From assembly GCA_019459485.1 (NCBI GenBank), contig JAIBEZ010000035.1, positions 36,511 to 100,510 of the forward strand: a stretch of 64,000 nt of DNA. The letters run 5' to 3'. The stretch comes from Prolixibacteraceae bacterium. Lineage in GTDB: Bacteria; Bacteroidota; Bacteroidia; Bacteroidales; Prolixibacteraceae. The notes beneath the pieces were generated by a model that saw only the letters and a list, made by a program, of their open reading frames with translations, did not search any database and was not told where the DNA came from. Each line of letters starts with the position of its first letter. Positions within the stretch are counted from its first letter, which is position 1. Of this stretch, positions 16,599 to 27,908 are shown one piece after another. Both the position numbers and the translations under genes were made by a program.

Positions 16599-18707
16599 AT
16601 GGCTAAGGATTTAAGATATACAAGAAACATTGGCATCATGGCACACATCGATGCCGGCAAAACGACCACCTCGGAGCGTATCCTGTTTTATACAGGTATC
16701 ACTCACAGAATTGGCGAAGTGCACGATGGTGCCGCCACAATGGACTGGATGGAACAGGAGCAGGAACGTGGTATTACAATTACCTCCGCTGCAACTACAA
16801 CATTCTGGACATACGAAGATATTGAGCATAAAATTAACATCATCGATACACCGGGACACGTTGACTTTACTGTTGAGGTAGAACGCTCATTGCGTGTTCT
16901 CGACGGTGCTGTTGCACTTTTCTGCGCTGTTGGAGGTGTTGAGGCCCAATCGGAAACGGTTTGGCGTCAGGCTGAAAAATATGGCGTTCCACGTATCGGT
17001 TTCGTTAATAAAATGGACCGTTCGGGCGCCGATTTCTACAATGTGGTTTCTGAAGTAAGAGAAAAATTGGGCGCAAACCCAATTCCGATTACTATTCCAA
17101 TCGGCGCTGAAGAGAAATTTGAGGGAGTGGTTGATTTGATTGAAATGAAAGCCATTCGCTGGAAAGACGACGCAACATTGGGAACTACCTATTATATGGA
17201 AGAAATTCCTGCTGATATGGTTGAAATCTCAAACGAAAACCGTGCAAAACTAGTTGAAGCAGTTGCTGAATTTGACGATGAACTTCTGGAAAAATTCTTC
17301 GAAGATCCGGAATCAATTACTGTTGAACAGATGTTGACTGTTATCCGTAAGGCTACCATCAGCGGCGCAATCATTCCAATGATGTGCGGTTCAGCATTTA
17401 AAAACAAAGGTGTTCAGCGTTTGCTCGATGCCGTTTGTTCATTCCTTCCAAGCCCGCTTGACAAAGGTGATATTGTAGGAATTGAATACAACGATACAGA
17501 AGAAGTTATTCGTCATGCTGATGTTAACGAGCCGCTTGCTGCACTTGCATTCAAAATTGCAACCGATCCTTATGTTGGACGTTTGTGTTTCATTCGTGTT
17601 TATTCAGGAAAAATTACCGCCGGCGATACTGTGTTCAATTCAAGAACCGGTAAGAAAGAACGTATTTCCCGAATTTACCAGATGCACTCAAACAAACAAA
17701 ATGCGATTGATGTGATTGAAGCTGGTGATATTTGTGCTGCCGTTGGATTCAAAGATATCCGCACAGGCGATACCTTATCTGATCTTAATCACCCAATTGT
17801 TCTCGAAAGCATGGACTTTCCTGAACCGGTTATCGGGATTGCCATTGAGCCTAAAACTCAGAAGGATCTTGACAAATTGAACATGGGTTTATATAAACTT
17901 GCTGAAGAAGATCCAACTTTTAAAGTAAATACTGATCCTGATTCAGGACAGACTGTTATCCGTGGAATGGGTGAACTTCACCTTGAAATCATTGTTGACC
18001 GTCTTCGCCGCGAATTCAAGGTTGAATGTAACCAGGGAGCTCCCCAGGTTGCCTATAAAGAATGCATCACCAAATCGGTTGAACTTCGCGAAGTATTCAA
18101 GAAACAATCCGGAGGTCGTGGTAAATTCGCTGACATCAGTGTTCGTGTTGAACCTGCTGATGAAGGCAAACTTGGACTTCAGTTCATTGATGCAGTAAAA
18201 GGTGGTAATATTCCACGCGAATACATTCCTTCAGTACAAAAAGGTTTTGAATCTGCTTTGCTGAACGGACCGTTGGCCGGTTTCAATATCGACAGCTTAA
18301 AAGTTACATTGCTTGATGGAAGTTTCCACGCAGTTGACTCCGATCAGCTTTCATTTGAAATCTGCGCACGCCAGGCATTTAAAAATGCTGCCGGAAAAGC
18401 AGGTCCACGTTTGCTCGAACCTATCATGAAATGCGAAATTGTTACTCCTGAAGAATACATGGGTGACATCATCGGTGACTTAAACCGTCGTCGCGGACAA
18501 ATCGAAGGTATGGAAGAAAAAGCAGGTGCCCGTGTAATTAAAGCATTGGTTCCACTCTCTGAATTATTCGGATATGTAACTACACTCCGGACATTGTCTT
18601 CAGGCCGTGCAACATCATCGATGGAATTCGCCAAATATGTTGAGTTACCAAAATTACTCGCGGTTAAAGTTCTCGACGATTTAAAAGGAAGAACAGACTT
18701 ATTATAA
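16599..18707 (+). CDS. fusA: Elongation factor G
   Basis: EF-G drives GTP-dependent translocation on the ribosome. The 702 residues carry all G motifs: AHIDAGKTT (P loop), [10 protein letters not shown] (switch I), DTPGHVDF (switch II with catalytic His) and NKMD, followed by domains II-V. This is the canonical copy, in contrast to the altered paralogue at 9211-11367. It is the third gene of the rpsL-rpsG-fusA cluster. tuf, which follows fusA in many bacteria, is absent here. Confidence 0.98.
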   Translation: MAKDLRYTRNIGIMAHIDAGKTTTSERILFYTGITHRIGEVHDGAATMDWMEQEQERGITITSAATTTFWTYEDIEHKINIIDTPGHVDFTVEVERSLRVLDGAVALFCAVGGVEAQSETVWRQAEKYGVPRIGFVNKMDRSGADFYNVVSEVREKLGANPIPITIPIGAEEKFEGVVDLIEMKAIRWKDDATLGTTYYMEEIPADMVEISNENRAKLVEAVAEFDDELLEKFFEDPESITVEQMLTVIRKATISGAIIPMMCGSAFKNKGVQRLLDAVCSFLPSPLDKGDIVGIEYNDTEEVIRHADVNEPLAALAFKIATDPYVGRLCFIRVYSGKITAGDTVFNSRTGKKERISRIYQMHSNKQNAIDVIEAGDICAAVGFKDIRTGDTLSDLNHPIVLESMDFPEPVIGIAIEPKTQKDLDKLNMGLYKLAEEDPTFKVNTDPDSGQTVIRGMGELHLEIIVDRLRREFKVECNQGAPQVAYKECITKSVELREVFKKQSGGRGKFADISVRVEPADEGKLGLQFIDAVKGGNIPREYIPSVQKGFESALLNGPLAGFNIDSLKVTLLDGSFHAVDSDQLSFEICARQAFKNAAGKAGPRLLEPIMKCEIVTPEEYMGDIIGDLNRRRGQIEGMEEKAGARVIKALVPLSELFGYVTTLRTLSSGRATSSMEFAKYVELPKLLAVKVLDDLKGRTDLL

Positions 18708-18734
18708 TTATAAACTGTATTATTATTTCTCATT

Positions 18735-19040
18735 ATGAGTCAAAAGATCAGAATTAAGCTGAAATCGTATGATCACAACTTAGTTGACAAGTCGGCTGAA
18801 AAGATCGTAAAAACAGTAAAGACTACAGGTGCAGTAGTAAGCGGACCAATTCCGCTTCCAACTCACAAACGTATTTTCACTGTATTGCGTTCGACCTTTG
18901 TTAATAAAAAATCAAGGGAACAATTCGAGCTGTCATCTTACAAACGTTTGATCGACATTTACAGTTCAACAGCAAAAACAATCGACGCCTTAATGAAGCT
19001 TGAATTACCAAGTGGTGTTGAAGTAGAAATCAAAGTTTGA
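18735..19040 (+). CDS. rpsJ: 30S ribosomal protein S10
   Basis: S10 is a 30S head protein that also acts as NusE in antitermination. 101 residues, with [11 protein letters not shown] at the start, [17 protein letters not shown] loop and [19 protein letters not shown]. It opens the S10 part of the operon, 27 bp after fusA. Confidence 0.98.
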   Translation: MSQKIRIKLKSYDHNLVDKSAEKIVKTVKTTGAVVSGPIPLPTHKRIFTVLRSTFVNKKSREQFELSSYKRLIDIYSSTAKTIDALMKLELPSGVEVEIKV

Positions 19041-19061
19041 TAACCTGTAAAAAACAAAAAA

Positions 19062-19679
19062 ATGGCAGGATTAATCGGTAAAAAAATCGGAATGACTTCC
19101 GTATTCAGTGTTGAGGGGAAAAACATCCCATGCACTGTAATCCAGGCCGGACCTTGTGTGGTTACACAAGTGAAATCGGTGGAAACTGACGGCTATGTAG
19201 CTGTTCAGTTGGGGTATGATGACAAAAAGGAAAAGCATACCAACAAATGTGAATTGGGTCATTTCAAAAAGGCTGGAACAGAACCAAAACGCAGACTTGT
19301 AGAGTTTAAAGAACTTGAAGGTGAGTACAAAACTGGTGACATCGTCGGTGTTGATTCATTCAACGAAGAAGGTTGGGTTGATGTTCAGGGAGTAACCAAA
19401 GGTAAAGGTTTCCAGGGTGTTGTAAAACGTCATGGATTTGCCGGGGTTGGCGATGCCACACATGGTCAGCACAACCGCCTCAGAGCTCCTGGTTCTGTGG
19501 GTGCATCTTCTTATCCTTCACGTGTATTCCCCGGAATGCGCATGGCTGGTCGCGATGGCAATGACAACGTAACGATTCAGAACCTGAAAGTTTTGAAAGT
19601 AATTCCGGAGTCAAATTTATTGATAGTTAAAGGATCAATTCCTGGTGCTAAAGGTTCATACGTAATTATTTATCAGTAA
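19062..19679 (+). CDS. rplC: 50S ribosomal protein L3
   Basis: L3 is an early assembly protein near the peptidyl-transferase centre. 205 residues, beginning [15 protein letters not shown], with the central loop [22 protein letters not shown] that reaches the active site and [11 protein letters not shown]. Its stop codon overlaps the rplD start (TAATG). Confidence 0.98.
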   Translation: MAGLIGKKIGMTSVFSVEGKNIPCTVIQAGPCVVTQVKSVETDGYVAVQLGYDDKKEKHTNKCELGHFKKAGTEPKRRLVEFKELEGEYKTGDIVGVDSFNEEGWVDVQGVTKGKGFQGVVKRHGFAGVGDATHGQHNRLRAPGSVGASSYPSRVFPGMRMAGRDGNDNVTIQNLKVLKVIPESNLLIVKGSIPGAKGSYVIIYQ

Positions 19680-20308
19680 TGGAAATAAAAGTAATAAATA
19701 CAGCAGGACAGGAAACCGGAAGAACTGTTACTTTAGACGAGCAAATTTTCGGTATTGAGCCCAATGACCACGCCATTTATTTGGATGTGAAACAAATCCT
19801 GGCCAATAAAAGACAAGGAACCCACAGTTCGAAAGAACGTGCTGATATTTCTGGTAGTACCAGAAAGCTGAAAAAACAAAAGGGAACCGGTACAGCCAGA
19901 GCAGGTAGTGTAAAATCACCTGTATTCCGCGGTGGAGGCCGTGTATTCGGACCACGTCCGAGAAGCTATGATTTCAAATTGAACAAGAAGGTGAAAGCCC
20001 TTGCGCGCAAATCAGCTTTAAGCTACAAAGCCCTTGAGGAATCTATTCTGGTAGTTGAGGATTTCAGTTTTGAAACTCCAAAAACACGCGAAATGGTACA
20101 AATCAGTAATAATCTGAAAATTAATGATAATAAGTCCCTTTTCGTACTCGCAGAAGAAAATAAAAATATATATTTGTCCTCCAGAAATTTAGAGCGCATT
20201 TCTGTTACAACTGCCTCAGAATTAAATACATATCAAATTCTGAACGCAAAAAAAGTAATCGTTTTGGAAAGTTCTATTAGTAAGATTGAAGAATTGTTTA
20301 AGATTTAA
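19679..20308 (+). CDS. rplD: 50S ribosomal protein L4
   Basis: L4 lines the exit tunnel with its extended loop, visible as [20 protein letters not shown] and [15 protein letters not shown]. 209 residues. It is translationally coupled to rplC by a 1-bp overlap. In E. coli L4 represses the S10 operon, but no such leader can be judged here. Confidence 0.97.
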   Translation: MEIKVINTAGQETGRTVTLDEQIFGIEPNDHAIYLDVKQILANKRQGTHSSKERADISGSTRKLKKQKGTGTARAGSVKSPVFRGGGRVFGPRPRSYDFKLNKKVKALARKSALSYKALEESILVVEDFSFETPKTREMVQISNNLKINDNKSLFVLAEENKNIYLSSRNLERISVTTASELNTYQILNAKKVIVLESSISKIEELFKI

Positions 20309-20319
20309 AAGGCTTGAAA

Positions 20320-20610
20320 ATGGAAATTTTAATTAAACCGATCGTTACCGAGAAAATGACAGGTCAGGCCGAAGGTCTTAACCGCTACGGCTTTATCGTC
20401 AATCGGAGCGCCAATAAATTGCAAATTCGAAAAGCCATTGAAGGTTTATACAATGTTTCAGTGGAATCAGTAAACACATTGATTAACGGTGGTAAACGTA
20501 AATCACGTTTTACCAAAGCCGGTGTAATCTCTGGAAGTACTGGAATGAGCAAAAAAGCTATTGTAACAATAGCAAAAGGTCAGAGTATTGATTTTTACAG
20601 TAATATATAA
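20320..20610 (+). CDS. rplW: 50S ribosomal protein L23
   Basis: L23 is at the tunnel exit and docks trigger factor and SRP. The ATG at 20320 (MEILIKPIVTEKM) is preferred over an upstream TTG at 20314 that adds only two residues. 96 residues, with NRYGFIVNRSANKLQIRKAIEGLYNV typical of the family. Confidence 0.97.
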   Translation: MEILIKPIVTEKMTGQAEGLNRYGFIVNRSANKLQIRKAIEGLYNVSVESVNTLINGGKRKSRFTKAGVISGSTGMSKKAIVTIAKGQSIDFYSNI

Positions 20611-20616
20611 TAGAAA

Positions 20617-21441
20617 ATGGCAGTAAGAAAATTAAATCCAGTTACTCCGGGTCAAAGGCACAAGATTATCGGTGCGTTTGATACTATTACTGCATCTACA
20701 CCTGAGAAGTCATTGTTGAAGCCTATGACGAGATCTGGCGGTCGTAACAGCCAGGGTCGCATGACAATGAGGTATATAGGTGGTGGCCACAAACGCAAAT
20801 ACCGTTTTATCGACTTTAAAAGAGATAAAGATGGCATTGCCGCTGTTGTAGATTCTATTCAGTATGATCCAAACCGTACCTCTCGTATCGCATTGTTGGT
20901 TTATCCCGACGGTGAGAAAAGGTATATGCTTGCTCCCAACGGATTAAAAGTTGGTCAGAAAGTTGAGACGGGTACAGGTGTGGCACCTGAAATAGGGAAT
21001 ACATTACCACTATCAGATATTCCTCTTGGAACATTGGTTCACAACATTGAGCTTCATCCCAGTCAGGGAGGTGTGATGGCTCGTAGTGCCGGAACGTACG
21101 CTCAGTTAACTTCGAGAGAAGGAAAGTATGCTATCGTGAAATTGCCTTCAGGCGAATCCAGAATGGTGCTTGTAACTTGTCGTGCTACAGTAGGTATCGT
21201 TGGTAATACCGAACACAACCTTGAAAGATCGGGTAAAGCAGGTCGTTCAAGATGGTTAGGTAGAAGACCTCGTGTAAGAGGTGTAGCTATGAACCCGGTC
21301 GATCACCCGATGGGTGGTGGCGAAGGTCGTTCTTCAGGTGGACATCCACGTTCACGCAAAGGCTTGTTGGCAAAAGGCTTCAAGACCCGTTCACTGAAGA
21401 AAGCTTCTAACAGGTATATTGTAGAAAAACGCAAGAAATAA
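20617..21441 (+). CDS. rplB: 50S ribosomal protein L2
   Basis: L2 is needed for subunit joining and peptidyl transfer. 274 residues, with [16 protein letters not shown], the [13 protein letters not shown] segment and the C-terminal [19 protein letters not shown] containing the conserved His near the peptidyl-transferase centre. The basic tail is intact. Confidence 0.98.
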   Translation: MAVRKLNPVTPGQRHKIIGAFDTITASTPEKSLLKPMTRSGGRNSQGRMTMRYIGGGHKRKYRFIDFKRDKDGIAAVVDSIQYDPNRTSRIALLVYPDGEKRYMLAPNGLKVGQKVETGTGVAPEIGNTLPLSDIPLGTLVHNIELHPSQGGVMARSAGTYAQLTSREGKYAIVKLPSGESRMVLVTCRATVGIVGNTEHNLERSGKAGRSRWLGRRPRVRGVAMNPVDHPMGGGEGRSSGGHPRSRKGLLAKGFKTRSLKKASNRYIVEKRKK

Positions 21442-21457
21442 TTAAAAGGAGAACAAT

Positions 21458-21724
21458 ATGAGTCGTTCATTAAAAAAAGGGCCTTTTATCGATTTCAAAC
21501 TGGAACGTAAAGTTTTAGTTCTGAATGAAACCAACAAAAAGTCTGTTATCAAGACTTGGGCCAGAGCATCAGTAATTTCTCCTGACTTTGTAGGGCATAC
21601 CATCGCAGTTCACAACGGAAATAAATTCATTCCCGTTTATGTAACTGAAAACATGGTGGGTCATAAATTTGGTGAATTTGCACCTACAAGAACCTTCAGG
21701 GGTCATTCCAAAGGTAAAAAATAA
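21458..21724 (+). CDS. rpsS: 30S ribosomal protein S19
   Basis: S19 pairs with S13 in the 30S head. 88 residues, [12 protein letters not shown], then [21 protein letters not shown] and [16 protein letters not shown], all characteristic. A Shine-Dalgarno-like AAAGGAGAA precedes the ATG. Confidence 0.98.
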   Translation: MSRSLKKGPFIDFKLERKVLVLNETNKKSVIKTWARASVISPDFVGHTIAVHNGNKFIPVYVTENMVGHKFGEFAPTRTFRGHSKGKK

Positions 21725-21748
21725 GGCTAAGATTTAAAGAAATTCACG

Positions 21749-22162
21749 ATGGGTGCTAGAAAAAGAAATAGTGCAAACGAACTAAAGGAAGCTAAGAAAC
21801 AGCTGTATTTCGCTGTTTTGAAGAATTGTCCTACTTCACCGCGAAAAATGAGGCTTGTTGCCGATATGGTACGCGGAATGGAAGTGAACAGAGCTCTTGA
21901 TGTACTTAAGTTTTCCTCCAAGGAATCTTCGCGCAGACTAGAAAAATTAGTCATGTCGGCCATTGCAAACTGGCAGGCAAAAAACGAAGGAAGCCGCTTG
22001 GAAGAAAGCAATTTGTATGTGAAAAATATTTCTGTTGATTCAGGAAGAATACTTAAAAGACTGCGCCCTGCACCACAGGGACGTGCACACAGGATCAAAA
22101 AAAGATCCAATCATGTGACTGTTAGTCTTGATAGTTTAACCATAGTTAAAGAAACTGAATAA
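21749..22162 (+). CDS. rplV: 50S ribosomal protein L22
   Basis: L22 contributes the beta-hairpin lining the exit tunnel ([21 protein letters not shown] here), where macrolide-resistance mutations occur. None is obvious. 137 residues, with an N-terminal extension before [19 protein letters not shown] that is common in Bacteroidota. Confidence 0.97.
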   Translation: MGARKRNSANELKEAKKQLYFAVLKNCPTSPRKMRLVADMVRGMEVNRALDVLKFSSKESSRRLEKLVMSAIANWQAKNEGSRLEESNLYVKNISVDSGRILKRLRPAPQGRAHRIKKRSNHVTVSLDSLTIVKETE

Positions 22163-22172
22163 ATAATAATAC

Positions 22173-22889
22173 ATGGGACAAAAAGTTAATCCAATCGCTA
22201 ATCGTTTAGGGATCATCAAAGGATGGGATTCCAATTGGTTCGGTGGAAACAACTATGGTGATAAGCTCGTGGAAGACTTCAAAATCAGGGAATACCTGAA
22301 TGCCCGTCTGGCAAAAGCAAGTATTTCCAAGATTATCATTGAACGTACACTTAAACTTATTACCATCACTGTTCACACCTCAAGACCCGGTATTATTATT
22401 GGCAAAGGTGGTCAGGAAGTTGATAAGCTGAAAGAAGAGTTGAAAAAGATCACCAACAAAGAAGTTCAGATCAATATTTTTGAAATTAAACGTCCGGAAC
22501 TGGATGCCCAGATTGTAGCCGTTAACATTGCACGTCAGATTGAAGGTAAAATTGCCTACCGTCGTGCAACCAAAATGGCTATTGCTTCAACCATGAGAAT
22601 GGGAGCACAAGGGATCAAGATTCAGGTATCAGGCCGTTTGAACGGCGCCGAAATGGCACGTTCAGAAATGTACAAAGATGGTCGTACTCCTTTGCATACT
22701 CTGAGAGCTGATATAGATTATGCGCTTGCAGAAGCCCTTACCAAAACCGGCTTGCTCGGTGTAAAGGTTTGGATCTGTAAAGGCGAAATTTATGGAAAGC
22801 GTGACCTTTCACCAAACCTTGGCCAGAAACCTGGTCGTCCGGCAGTTGGTGCACCAAAAGGGAACGGATTTAAGAAAAGAAAAAAATAA
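22173..22889 (+). CDS. rpsC: 30S ribosomal protein S3
   Basis: S3 forms part of the mRNA entry tunnel helicase. 238 residues. The KH domain has the [16 protein letters not shown] loop, and the C-terminal domain has [18 protein letters not shown] and [13 protein letters not shown]. Basic tail as usual. Confidence 0.98.
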   Translation: MGQKVNPIANRLGIIKGWDSNWFGGNNYGDKLVEDFKIREYLNARLAKASISKIIIERTLKLITITVHTSRPGIIIGKGGQEVDKLKEELKKITNKEVQINIFEIKRPELDAQIVAVNIARQIEGKIAYRRATKMAIASTMRMGAQGIKIQVSGRLNGAEMARSEMYKDGRTPLHTLRADIDYALAEALTKTGLLGVKVWICKGEIYGKRDLSPNLGQKPGRPAVGAPKGNGFKKRKK

Positions 22890-22917
22890 AGTGTAAACCT
22901 TTCAGAAGTAAAGAAGG

Positions 22918-23352
22918 ATGTTACAACCGAAAAAGACAAAATTCAGAAGAGTACAAAAGGGAAAAATGAAAGGACTGGCCCAAAGGGGTAACCAGTTGGC
23001 ATTTGGATCTTTCGGTATAAAATCGTTGGAAGAGACTTGGTTAACCGGGCGCCAGATTGAGGCTGCCAGGGTTGCGGTAACCCGTCACATGCAACGTCAG
23101 GGTCAAATTTGGATCCGGATTTTTCCCGACAAACCGATTACTAAAAAACCCGCTGAGGTACGTATGGGTAAAGGTAAAGGTGCCCCGGAAGCATTTGTTG
23201 CTCCGATCACACCAGGTAGAATATTGATTGAAGCAGATGGAGTTCCCTATGAGGTTGCAAAGGAAGCACTTCGTTTAGCTGCACAAAAACTACCGGTTAC
23301 TACTAAGTTTATTGTAAGACGTGATTATGTCGAAACTGAAATCGCAGAATAA
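22918..23352 (+). CDS. rplP: 50S ribosomal protein L16
   Basis: L16 helps position A-site tRNA. 144 residues, [19 protein letters not shown] start, the loop [24 protein letters not shown] and [15 protein letters not shown]. The Arg in the family's hydroxylation region (MGKGKG context) is conserved. It overlaps the rpmC start by 1 bp. Confidence 0.98.
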   Translation: MLQPKKTKFRRVQKGKMKGLAQRGNQLAFGSFGIKSLEETWLTGRQIEAARVAVTRHMQRQGQIWIRIFPDKPITKKPAEVRMGKGKGAPEAFVAPITPGRILIEADGVPYEVAKEALRLAAQKLPVTTKFIVRRDYVETEIAE

Positions 23353-23558
23353 TGAAAACATCAGAAATTAAAGAGTTATCAAACGCGGAGGTCGTGGAAA
23401 GAATCCAGACCGATCAGGATTCCTTATTACGTATGAAAATGAACCATGCAATTTCTCCACTCGATAATCCACAGGTAATCGTGGGTGTGAGAAGGAATAT
23501 TGCACGACTAAAAACCATTCTACGTCAAAGGGAAATTAACGCAAAACAGAGTTCGTAA
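23352..23558 (+). CDS. rpmC: 50S ribosomal protein L29
   Basis: L29 is a small helical hairpin at the tunnel exit. 68 residues: [19 protein letters not shown], then the helix [15 protein letters not shown] that marks the family. Overlaps by 1 bp both with rplP and with rpsQ, indicating tight coupling. Confidence 0.97.
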   Translation: MKTSEIKELSNAEVVERIQTDQDSLLRMKMNHAISPLDNPQVIVGVRRNIARLKTILRQREINAKQSS

Positions 23559-23815
23559 TGGAATCAAGAAATCTAAGGAAGGAGCGTGTTGGAGTTGTTG
23601 TGAGTAACAAAATGGAATGCACAATCGTTGTTGCCGAAAAGCGCAAGGAAAAACATCCCATTTATGGAAAATTCGTCAACAAAACTTCAAAGTTTTACGC
23701 CCACGATGAAAAGAACAGCTGTAACATTGGCGATACTGTAAAGATCATGGAAACACGTCCGATCAGTAAGCAAAAATGTTGGAGATTAGTGGAAATCATA
23801 GAAAGAGCTAAGTAA
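23558..23815 (+). CDS. rpsQ: 30S ribosomal protein S17
   Basis: S17 binds 16S rRNA early in assembly. 85 residues, with [29 protein letters not shown] (split here by reading) and [22 protein letters not shown], the S17 signature. Confidence 0.97.
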   Translation: MESRNLRKERVGVVVSNKMECTIVVAEKRKEKHPIYGKFVNKTSKFYAHDEKNSCNIGDTVKIMETRPISKQKCWRLVEIIERAK

Positions 23816-23817
23816 TC

Positions 23818-24183
23818 ATGATACAACAAGAATCAAGATGTACCGTTGCCGATAATAGTGGAGCAAAAGAAGTGCTTTGTATTCGTGTATTAGGCGGAAC
23901 AAGAAAGCGCTATGCATCATTAGGCGATACCATTGTAGTTACAGTAAAAAGTGCTATAGCAGGTAGTGAAATGAAAAAAGGTGCCGTATCAAAAGCCATC
24001 ATTGTTCGTACCACGAAAGAGGTTCGACGCCAGGACGGAACTTACATCCGTTTTGACGACAACGCTGTCGTTTTACTGAACAACAATGCTGAAATGCGCG
24101 GAACCCGTATATTTGGGCCCGTAGCAAGAGAACTTCGTGATAAAAATATGAAGATCATTTCACTTGCTCCTGAAGTACTTTAA
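23818..24183 (+). CDS. rplN: 50S ribosomal protein L14
   Basis: L14 lies on the 50S interface and binds RsfS and EF partners. 121 residues: [46 protein letters not shown] and [23 protein letters not shown]. Fully typical. Confidence 0.98.
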   Translation: MIQQESRCTVADNSGAKEVLCIRVLGGTRKRYASLGDTIVVTVKSAIAGSEMKKGAVSKAIIVRTTKEVRRQDGTYIRFDDNAVVLLNNNAEMRGTRIFGPVARELRDKNMKIISLAPEVL

Positions 24184-24200
24184 TGTATAAAATCAGAACA

Positions 24201-24524
24201 ATGCAGAGAAAATTACACATTAAAAAAAGCGACACTGTATTTGTAACGACCGGCAATTACAAAGGCAAGGAAGGCAAAGTGCTCGAAGTAATAAGAGCTA
24301 CAGGTAAAGCTATTGTAGAAGGTGTTAACATGGTAAAGAAACATACCAAACCCAACGCAGCACATCCGCAGGGTGGTATTATCGAAAAGGAAGCACCAAT
24401 TCATATTTCTAACCTCATGATCAAGGATCCAAAAACAGGAAAACCTACCCGTGTTGGAAGAAAGCTGAATGATAAAGGTAAATTAGTTCGTTATTCTAAA
24501 AAATCAGGAGAGGAGATTAAGTAA
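24201..24524 (+). CDS. rplX: 50S ribosomal protein L24
   Basis: L24 initiates 50S assembly. It has a KOW motif ([16 protein letters not shown]) and the family end [24 protein letters not shown] (continuous to the stop). I chose the ATG at 24201 (MQRKLHIKK, 107 residues) because it matches family starts. An ATG at 24183 overlapping rplN would add six residues and cannot be excluded. Confidence 0.96.
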   Translation: MQRKLHIKKSDTVFVTTGNYKGKEGKVLEVIRATGKAIVEGVNMVKKHTKPNAAHPQGGIIEKEAPIHISNLMIKDPKTGKPTRVGRKLNDKGKLVRYSKKSGEEIK

Positions 24525-25081
24525 TGGCTTACGTACCAACACTTAAGAAAAAATACTTGGACGAAGTGATTCCTGCGTTAGTGAAGGATTTTTCCTACAC
24601 CAATACAATGCAGGCGCCAAGGTTAGAGAAAATTGTCATCAATCAGGGAGTTGGAGCTGCTATTGCAGATAAAAAGTTAATCGAAGTCGCAACAGACGAG
24701 ATTACAACTATCGCAGGTCAGAAGGCAGTCCAAACCAAATCAAAAAGAGACATCTCTAATTTCAAACTAAGGAAGAAAATGCCGATCGGCGTACGTGTTA
24801 CACTTCGCAAAGATCGCATGTATGAATTCCTTGATCGTCTAATCAGTGTGTCTCTTCCCCGTATTCGCGATTTCAAAGGAATCGAAAGCAAAATGGATGG
24901 CCAAGGAAATTACACCCTTGGAATTCCTGAGCAAATCATTTTTCCTGAAATTGTAATGGACAAAGTTACCCGGATCAACGGTATGAATATTACTTTCGTA
25001 ACGACTGCCGATTCAGATGAAGAAGGCTATGCTTTGCTGAAAGAGTTAGGTTTACCTTTTAAAAATGCTAAAAAGAATTAA
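24524..25081 (+). CDS. rplE: 50S ribosomal protein L5
   Basis: L5 binds 5S rRNA and contacts P-site tRNA and S13. 185 residues, with [32 protein letters not shown] and the end motif [19 protein letters not shown]. Its start overlaps the rplX stop by 1 bp. Confidence 0.98.
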   Translation: MAYVPTLKKKYLDEVIPALVKDFSYTNTMQAPRLEKIVINQGVGAAIADKKLIEVATDEITTIAGQKAVQTKSKRDISNFKLRKKMPIGVRVTLRKDRMYEFLDRLISVSLPRIRDFKGIESKMDGQGNYTLGIPEQIIFPEIVMDKVTRINGMNITFVTTADSDEEGYALLKELGLPFKNAKKN

Positions 25082-25084
25082 GAT

Positions 25085-25354
25085 ATGGCTAAGGAATCAA
25101 TGAAAGCCCGGGAAGTAAAAAGGGCAAAACTTGTTGAAAAATATGCCGCAAAAAGGGCCATTCTTAAGGCTGAAGGTGATTCAGCTGGTCTTCAAAAGCT
25201 GCCTAAAAACTCTTCCCGTGTTCGGATGCACAACAGGTGCAAATTAACCGGGCGCCCGAAAGGGTATATGCGTCAATTCGGTATCAGTAGGATCAATTTC
25301 AGAGAAATGGCTTCTTCTGGTTTAATTCCGGGTGTTAAAAAAGCAAGTTGGTAA
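25085..25354 (+). CDS. rpsN: 30S ribosomal protein S14 (zinc-free long form)
   Basis: 89 residues, the long form without the CxxC...CxxC zinc knuckle. Only one Cys ([21 protein letters not shown]) remains. The C-terminal LTGRP and [11 protein letters not shown] are typical. S14 completes the 30S head late in assembly. Confidence 0.98.
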   Translation: MAKESMKAREVKRAKLVEKYAAKRAILKAEGDSAGLQKLPKNSSRVRMHNRCKLTGRPKGYMRQFGISRINFREMASSGLIPGVKKASW

Positions 25355-25371
25355 TTTATAATTAAGAAGTA

Positions 25372-25779
25372 ATGAGCAAAATTACAGATCCAATAGCAGA
25401 TTATCTGACACGAATCAGAAATGCCCAAAAGGCAAAACATCGTGTGGTCGATATTCCTGCATCCAATATCAAGAAAGAAATTACCAAAATTTTGAAAGAT
25501 AAAGGATATATCCTCAACTATAAGTTTGAAGACGAAATCAACTTTCAGGGCAACATTAAAATTGCCTTGAAATATCATCCTGAATCTCACATTCCTGCGA
25601 TCAAAGCAATCAGAAGAATCAGTAAACCTGGTTTGAGGAAATATTGTCATACCGACAGTATTCCACGAGTGCTCAACGGTTTGGGAATTGCAGTAATTTC
25701 GACCTCCAAAGGCGTAATTACCGACAAAGAAGCTCGGGAATTAGGTGTTGGCGGTGAGGTTTTATGTTACGTTTATTAA
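25372..25779 (+). CDS. rpsH: 30S ribosomal protein S8
   Basis: S8 is a central 16S rRNA binder and the spc-operon autoregulator in E. coli. 135 residues, beginning [19 protein letters not shown] and ending in the conserved [26 protein letters not shown] type sequence. A good AGGAGGAA ribosome-binding site for rplF follows its stop codon. Confidence 0.98.
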   Translation: MSKITDPIADYLTRIRNAQKAKHRVVDIPASNIKKEITKILKDKGYILNYKFEDEINFQGNIKIALKYHPESHIPAIKAIRRISKPGLRKYCHTDSIPRVLNGLGIAVISTSKGVITDKEARELGVGGEVLCYVY

Positions 25780-25799
25780 TCTAAGGAGGAATAATAACA

Positions 25800-26357
25800 A
25801 TGTCAAGGATAGGTAAACTTCCCATAGAAATACCGGCTGGAGTAAAATTTTCTGTAAGCGATTCAAATCTGGTTACAGTAAAAGGTCCGCTGGGCGAACT
25901 AACACAACAAGTAGATCCTGATATTTCATTTGAATTGGAAGGAAGCACTCTTACAGTAAATCGTCCTTCAGATGAGAAAAAACACCGCGCCATTCATGGC
26001 TTATACCGTTCACTTATTAACAACATGGTGGAAGGTGTATCAAAAGGCTTCGAAATAAAACTCGAGCTTGTGGGTGTTGGATATCGTGCTGAAAACGATG
26101 GTCAGGTACTCGATTTGGTTTTAGGTTATTCACACCATACCTACTTACAACTTCCTTCAGAAGTTTCGGTAGAGGCAAAAAGTGATAAACGCAGTAACCC
26201 GATTGTAACGCTGAAAAGCTGTGATAAACAACTTATCGGGCATATTGCTGCTAAAATCAGATCCTTCAGAAAACCTGAGCCTTACAAAGGAAAAGGTGTT
26301 AAGTTTGTTGGTGAAATTATTAGGCGCAAGGCCGGAAAATCAGCTGGTGCTAAATAA
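25800..26357 (+). CDS. rplF: 50S ribosomal protein L6
   Basis: L6 stabilises the sarcin-ricin region where GTPase factors bind. 185 residues, MSRIGKLPIEIPAGV start and the C-terminal signature PEPYKGKGVKF. The ATG is preceded by CTAAGGAGGAATAA, one of the clearest Shine-Dalgarno sites in the operon. Confidence 0.98.
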   Translation: MSRIGKLPIEIPAGVKFSVSDSNLVTVKGPLGELTQQVDPDISFELEGSTLTVNRPSDEKKHRAIHGLYRSLINNMVEGVSKGFEIKLELVGVGYRAENDGQVLDLVLGYSHHTYLQLPSEVSVEAKSDKRSNPIVTLKSCDKQLIGHIAAKIRSFRKPEPYKGKGVKFVGEIIRRKAGKSAGAK

Positions 26358-26372
26358 TAAAAATTAAAAACC

Positions 26373-26729
26373 ATGGCTTTAACGAAGCAAGAAAGAAGAT
26401 ATAGAATTAAGAAGAGAATCCGGAAAATCGTTTCCGGAACTGCCGAAAGACCACGTTTGAATGTATTCAGAAGCAACAAGCAGATTTATGCCCAGTTGAT
26501 TGATGATTTAAATGGAAAAACGTTGGTGGCGGTTTCCTCACTTAATAAAGATTTCGTAGGTACCGAGGGTACCAAAATCGAAATGGCTGCGATAATTGGT
26601 AAAGCAATTGCTGAAAAGGCTATAGCTGCCGGAATCTCCGCTGTTGTATTTGATCGTAATGGTTATTTGTATCACGGTAGAGTTAAACAATTAGCTGATG
26701 CTGCCCGTGAAGGTGGCCTTAAATTTTAA
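26373..26729 (+). CDS. rplR: 50S ribosomal protein L18
   Basis: L18 carries 5S rRNA into the 50S subunit. 118 residues, [20 protein letters not shown] and the C-terminal [24 protein letters not shown] are diagnostic. Confidence 0.98.
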   Translation: MALTKQERRYRIKKRIRKIVSGTAERPRLNVFRSNKQIYAQLIDDLNGKTLVAVSSLNKDFVGTEGTKIEMAAIIGKAIAEKAIAAGISAVVFDRNGYLYHGRVKQLADAAREGGLKF

Positions 26730-26734
26730 TAGTT

Positions 26735-27250
26735 ATGTCAGGAGATATCAGAAAAGTAAAAACCAGTGATCTGGAACTGAAGGATCGGTTGGTAGCTATT
26801 AACCGCGTTACAAAAGTAACCAAAGGGGGTCGTACATTTAGCTTCTCAGCAATTGTAGTAGTAGGCAACGAAGACGGTATCGTAGGCTGGGGCCTCGGTA
26901 AAGCCAGCGAAGTTACCACTGCAATTTCAAAAGGTGTTGATGCAGCAAAGAAAAACCTTGTAAAAGTTCCGATTCACAAAGGAACAATTCCTCACGAACA
27001 GGAAGCTAAATTTGGTGGCGCCCGCGTATTTTTAAAACCGGCAACATCAGGAACCGGGGTTAAGGCCGGAGGTGCTATGCGTTCTGTATTGGAAAGTGTT
27101 GGAATTCACAATATCCTTGCAAAATCAAAAGGATCTTCGAACCCGCACAATCTTGTAAAGGCAACTATGGCCGCACTTCTCGAATTGAGAGATGCACACA
27201 CGGTAGCCGATCAACGCGGTGTAACATTGGATAAAGTATTTAATGGATAA
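26735..27250 (+). CDS. rpsE: 30S ribosomal protein S5
   Basis: S5 works with S4 and S12 in decoding fidelity. 171 residues, with the dsRBD-like N-domain ([29 protein letters not shown] loop reading [13 protein letters not shown]) and the C-domain [20 protein letters not shown]. No changes suggesting spectinomycin resistance are evident by eye. Confidence 0.98.
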   Translation: MSGDIRKVKTSDLELKDRLVAINRVTKVTKGGRTFSFSAIVVVGNEDGIVGWGLGKASEVTTAISKGVDAAKKNLVKVPIHKGTIPHEQEAKFGGARVFLKPATSGTGVKAGGAMRSVLESVGIHNILAKSKGSSNPHNLVKATMAALLELRDAHTVADQRGVTLDKVFNG

Positions 27251-27256
27251 GGAGTT

Positions 27257-27436
27257 ATGGCTAAGATAAAAATTACACAGGTAAGAAGTAAAATTGGTTC
27301 CGACTGGACGCAGGTAGCAACACTTACAGCGTTGGGAATCAAAAAACTTAATCGTGCAGTAATACACGAAGTAACTCCACAGATTATCGGGATGGTCAAC
27401 AAAGTGAAGCATCTTGTTAAAGTTGAAGAAGTTTAA
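27257..27436 (+). CDS. rpmD: 50S ribosomal protein L30
   Basis: A 59-residue frame between rpsE and rplO. It begins MAKIKITQVRSKIG and has the family core TLTALGIKKLNRAV and PQIIGMVNKVKHLVKVEEV. Length and position between S5 and L15 are as in other spc operons. GGAGTT precedes the ATG. Confidence 0.96.
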   Translation: MAKIKITQVRSKIGSDWTQVATLTALGIKKLNRAVIHEVTPQIIGMVNKVKHLVKVEEV

Positions 27437-27456
27437 ACTTATTAAGATCAAGAAAT

Positions 27457-27903
27457 ATGGATTTAAGTAATCTTAAACCTGCGGAAGGTTCAACCAAGAG
27501 CGAAAAGCGAATTGGACGTGGCCAGGGTTCAGGTCATGGCGGTACCTCTACAAGAGGTCATAAAGGAGCCAAATCAAGATCTGGTTACAAAACACGTCGT
27601 GGTTTCGAAGGAGGTCAAATGCCTTTACAGCGTGTTGTACCAAAATTTGGCTTCACAAACATTAACAGAAAAGAGTTTAAAGCAATCAATCTTGATGTAG
27701 TTCAGGAGTTGGCTGAAAATTTAAAACTCACAACTATTGATGTTGAAACTTTGGTTGAAGCTGGTATGGCTTCCAAAAGGGATAAAATAAAGATTTTAGG
27801 AGACGGAGTATTAAACCTTAAATTGGAAGTTAAAGCACACGCTTTTTCTAAAAGAGCAAAAGAAATCATTGAGAAACTAGAAGGAACCACCGAAATACTC
27901 TAA
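27457..27903 (+). CDS. rplO: 50S ribosomal protein L15
   Basis: L15 is a late 50S assembly protein. 148 residues: the glycine/arginine-rich N-terminus RIGRGQGSGHGGTSTRGHKG, GFEGGQMPLQRVVPKFGF and a small globular C-domain ending in KIIEKL-type helix. It precedes secY by 5 bp. Confidence 0.98.
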   Translation: MDLSNLKPAEGSTKSEKRIGRGQGSGHGGTSTRGHKGAKSRSGYKTRRGFEGGQMPLQRVVPKFGFTNINRKEFKAINLDVVQELAENLKLTTIDVETLVEAGMASKRDKIKILGDGVLNLKLEVKAHAFSKRAKEIIEKLEGTTEIL

Positions 27904-27908
27904 CTCTG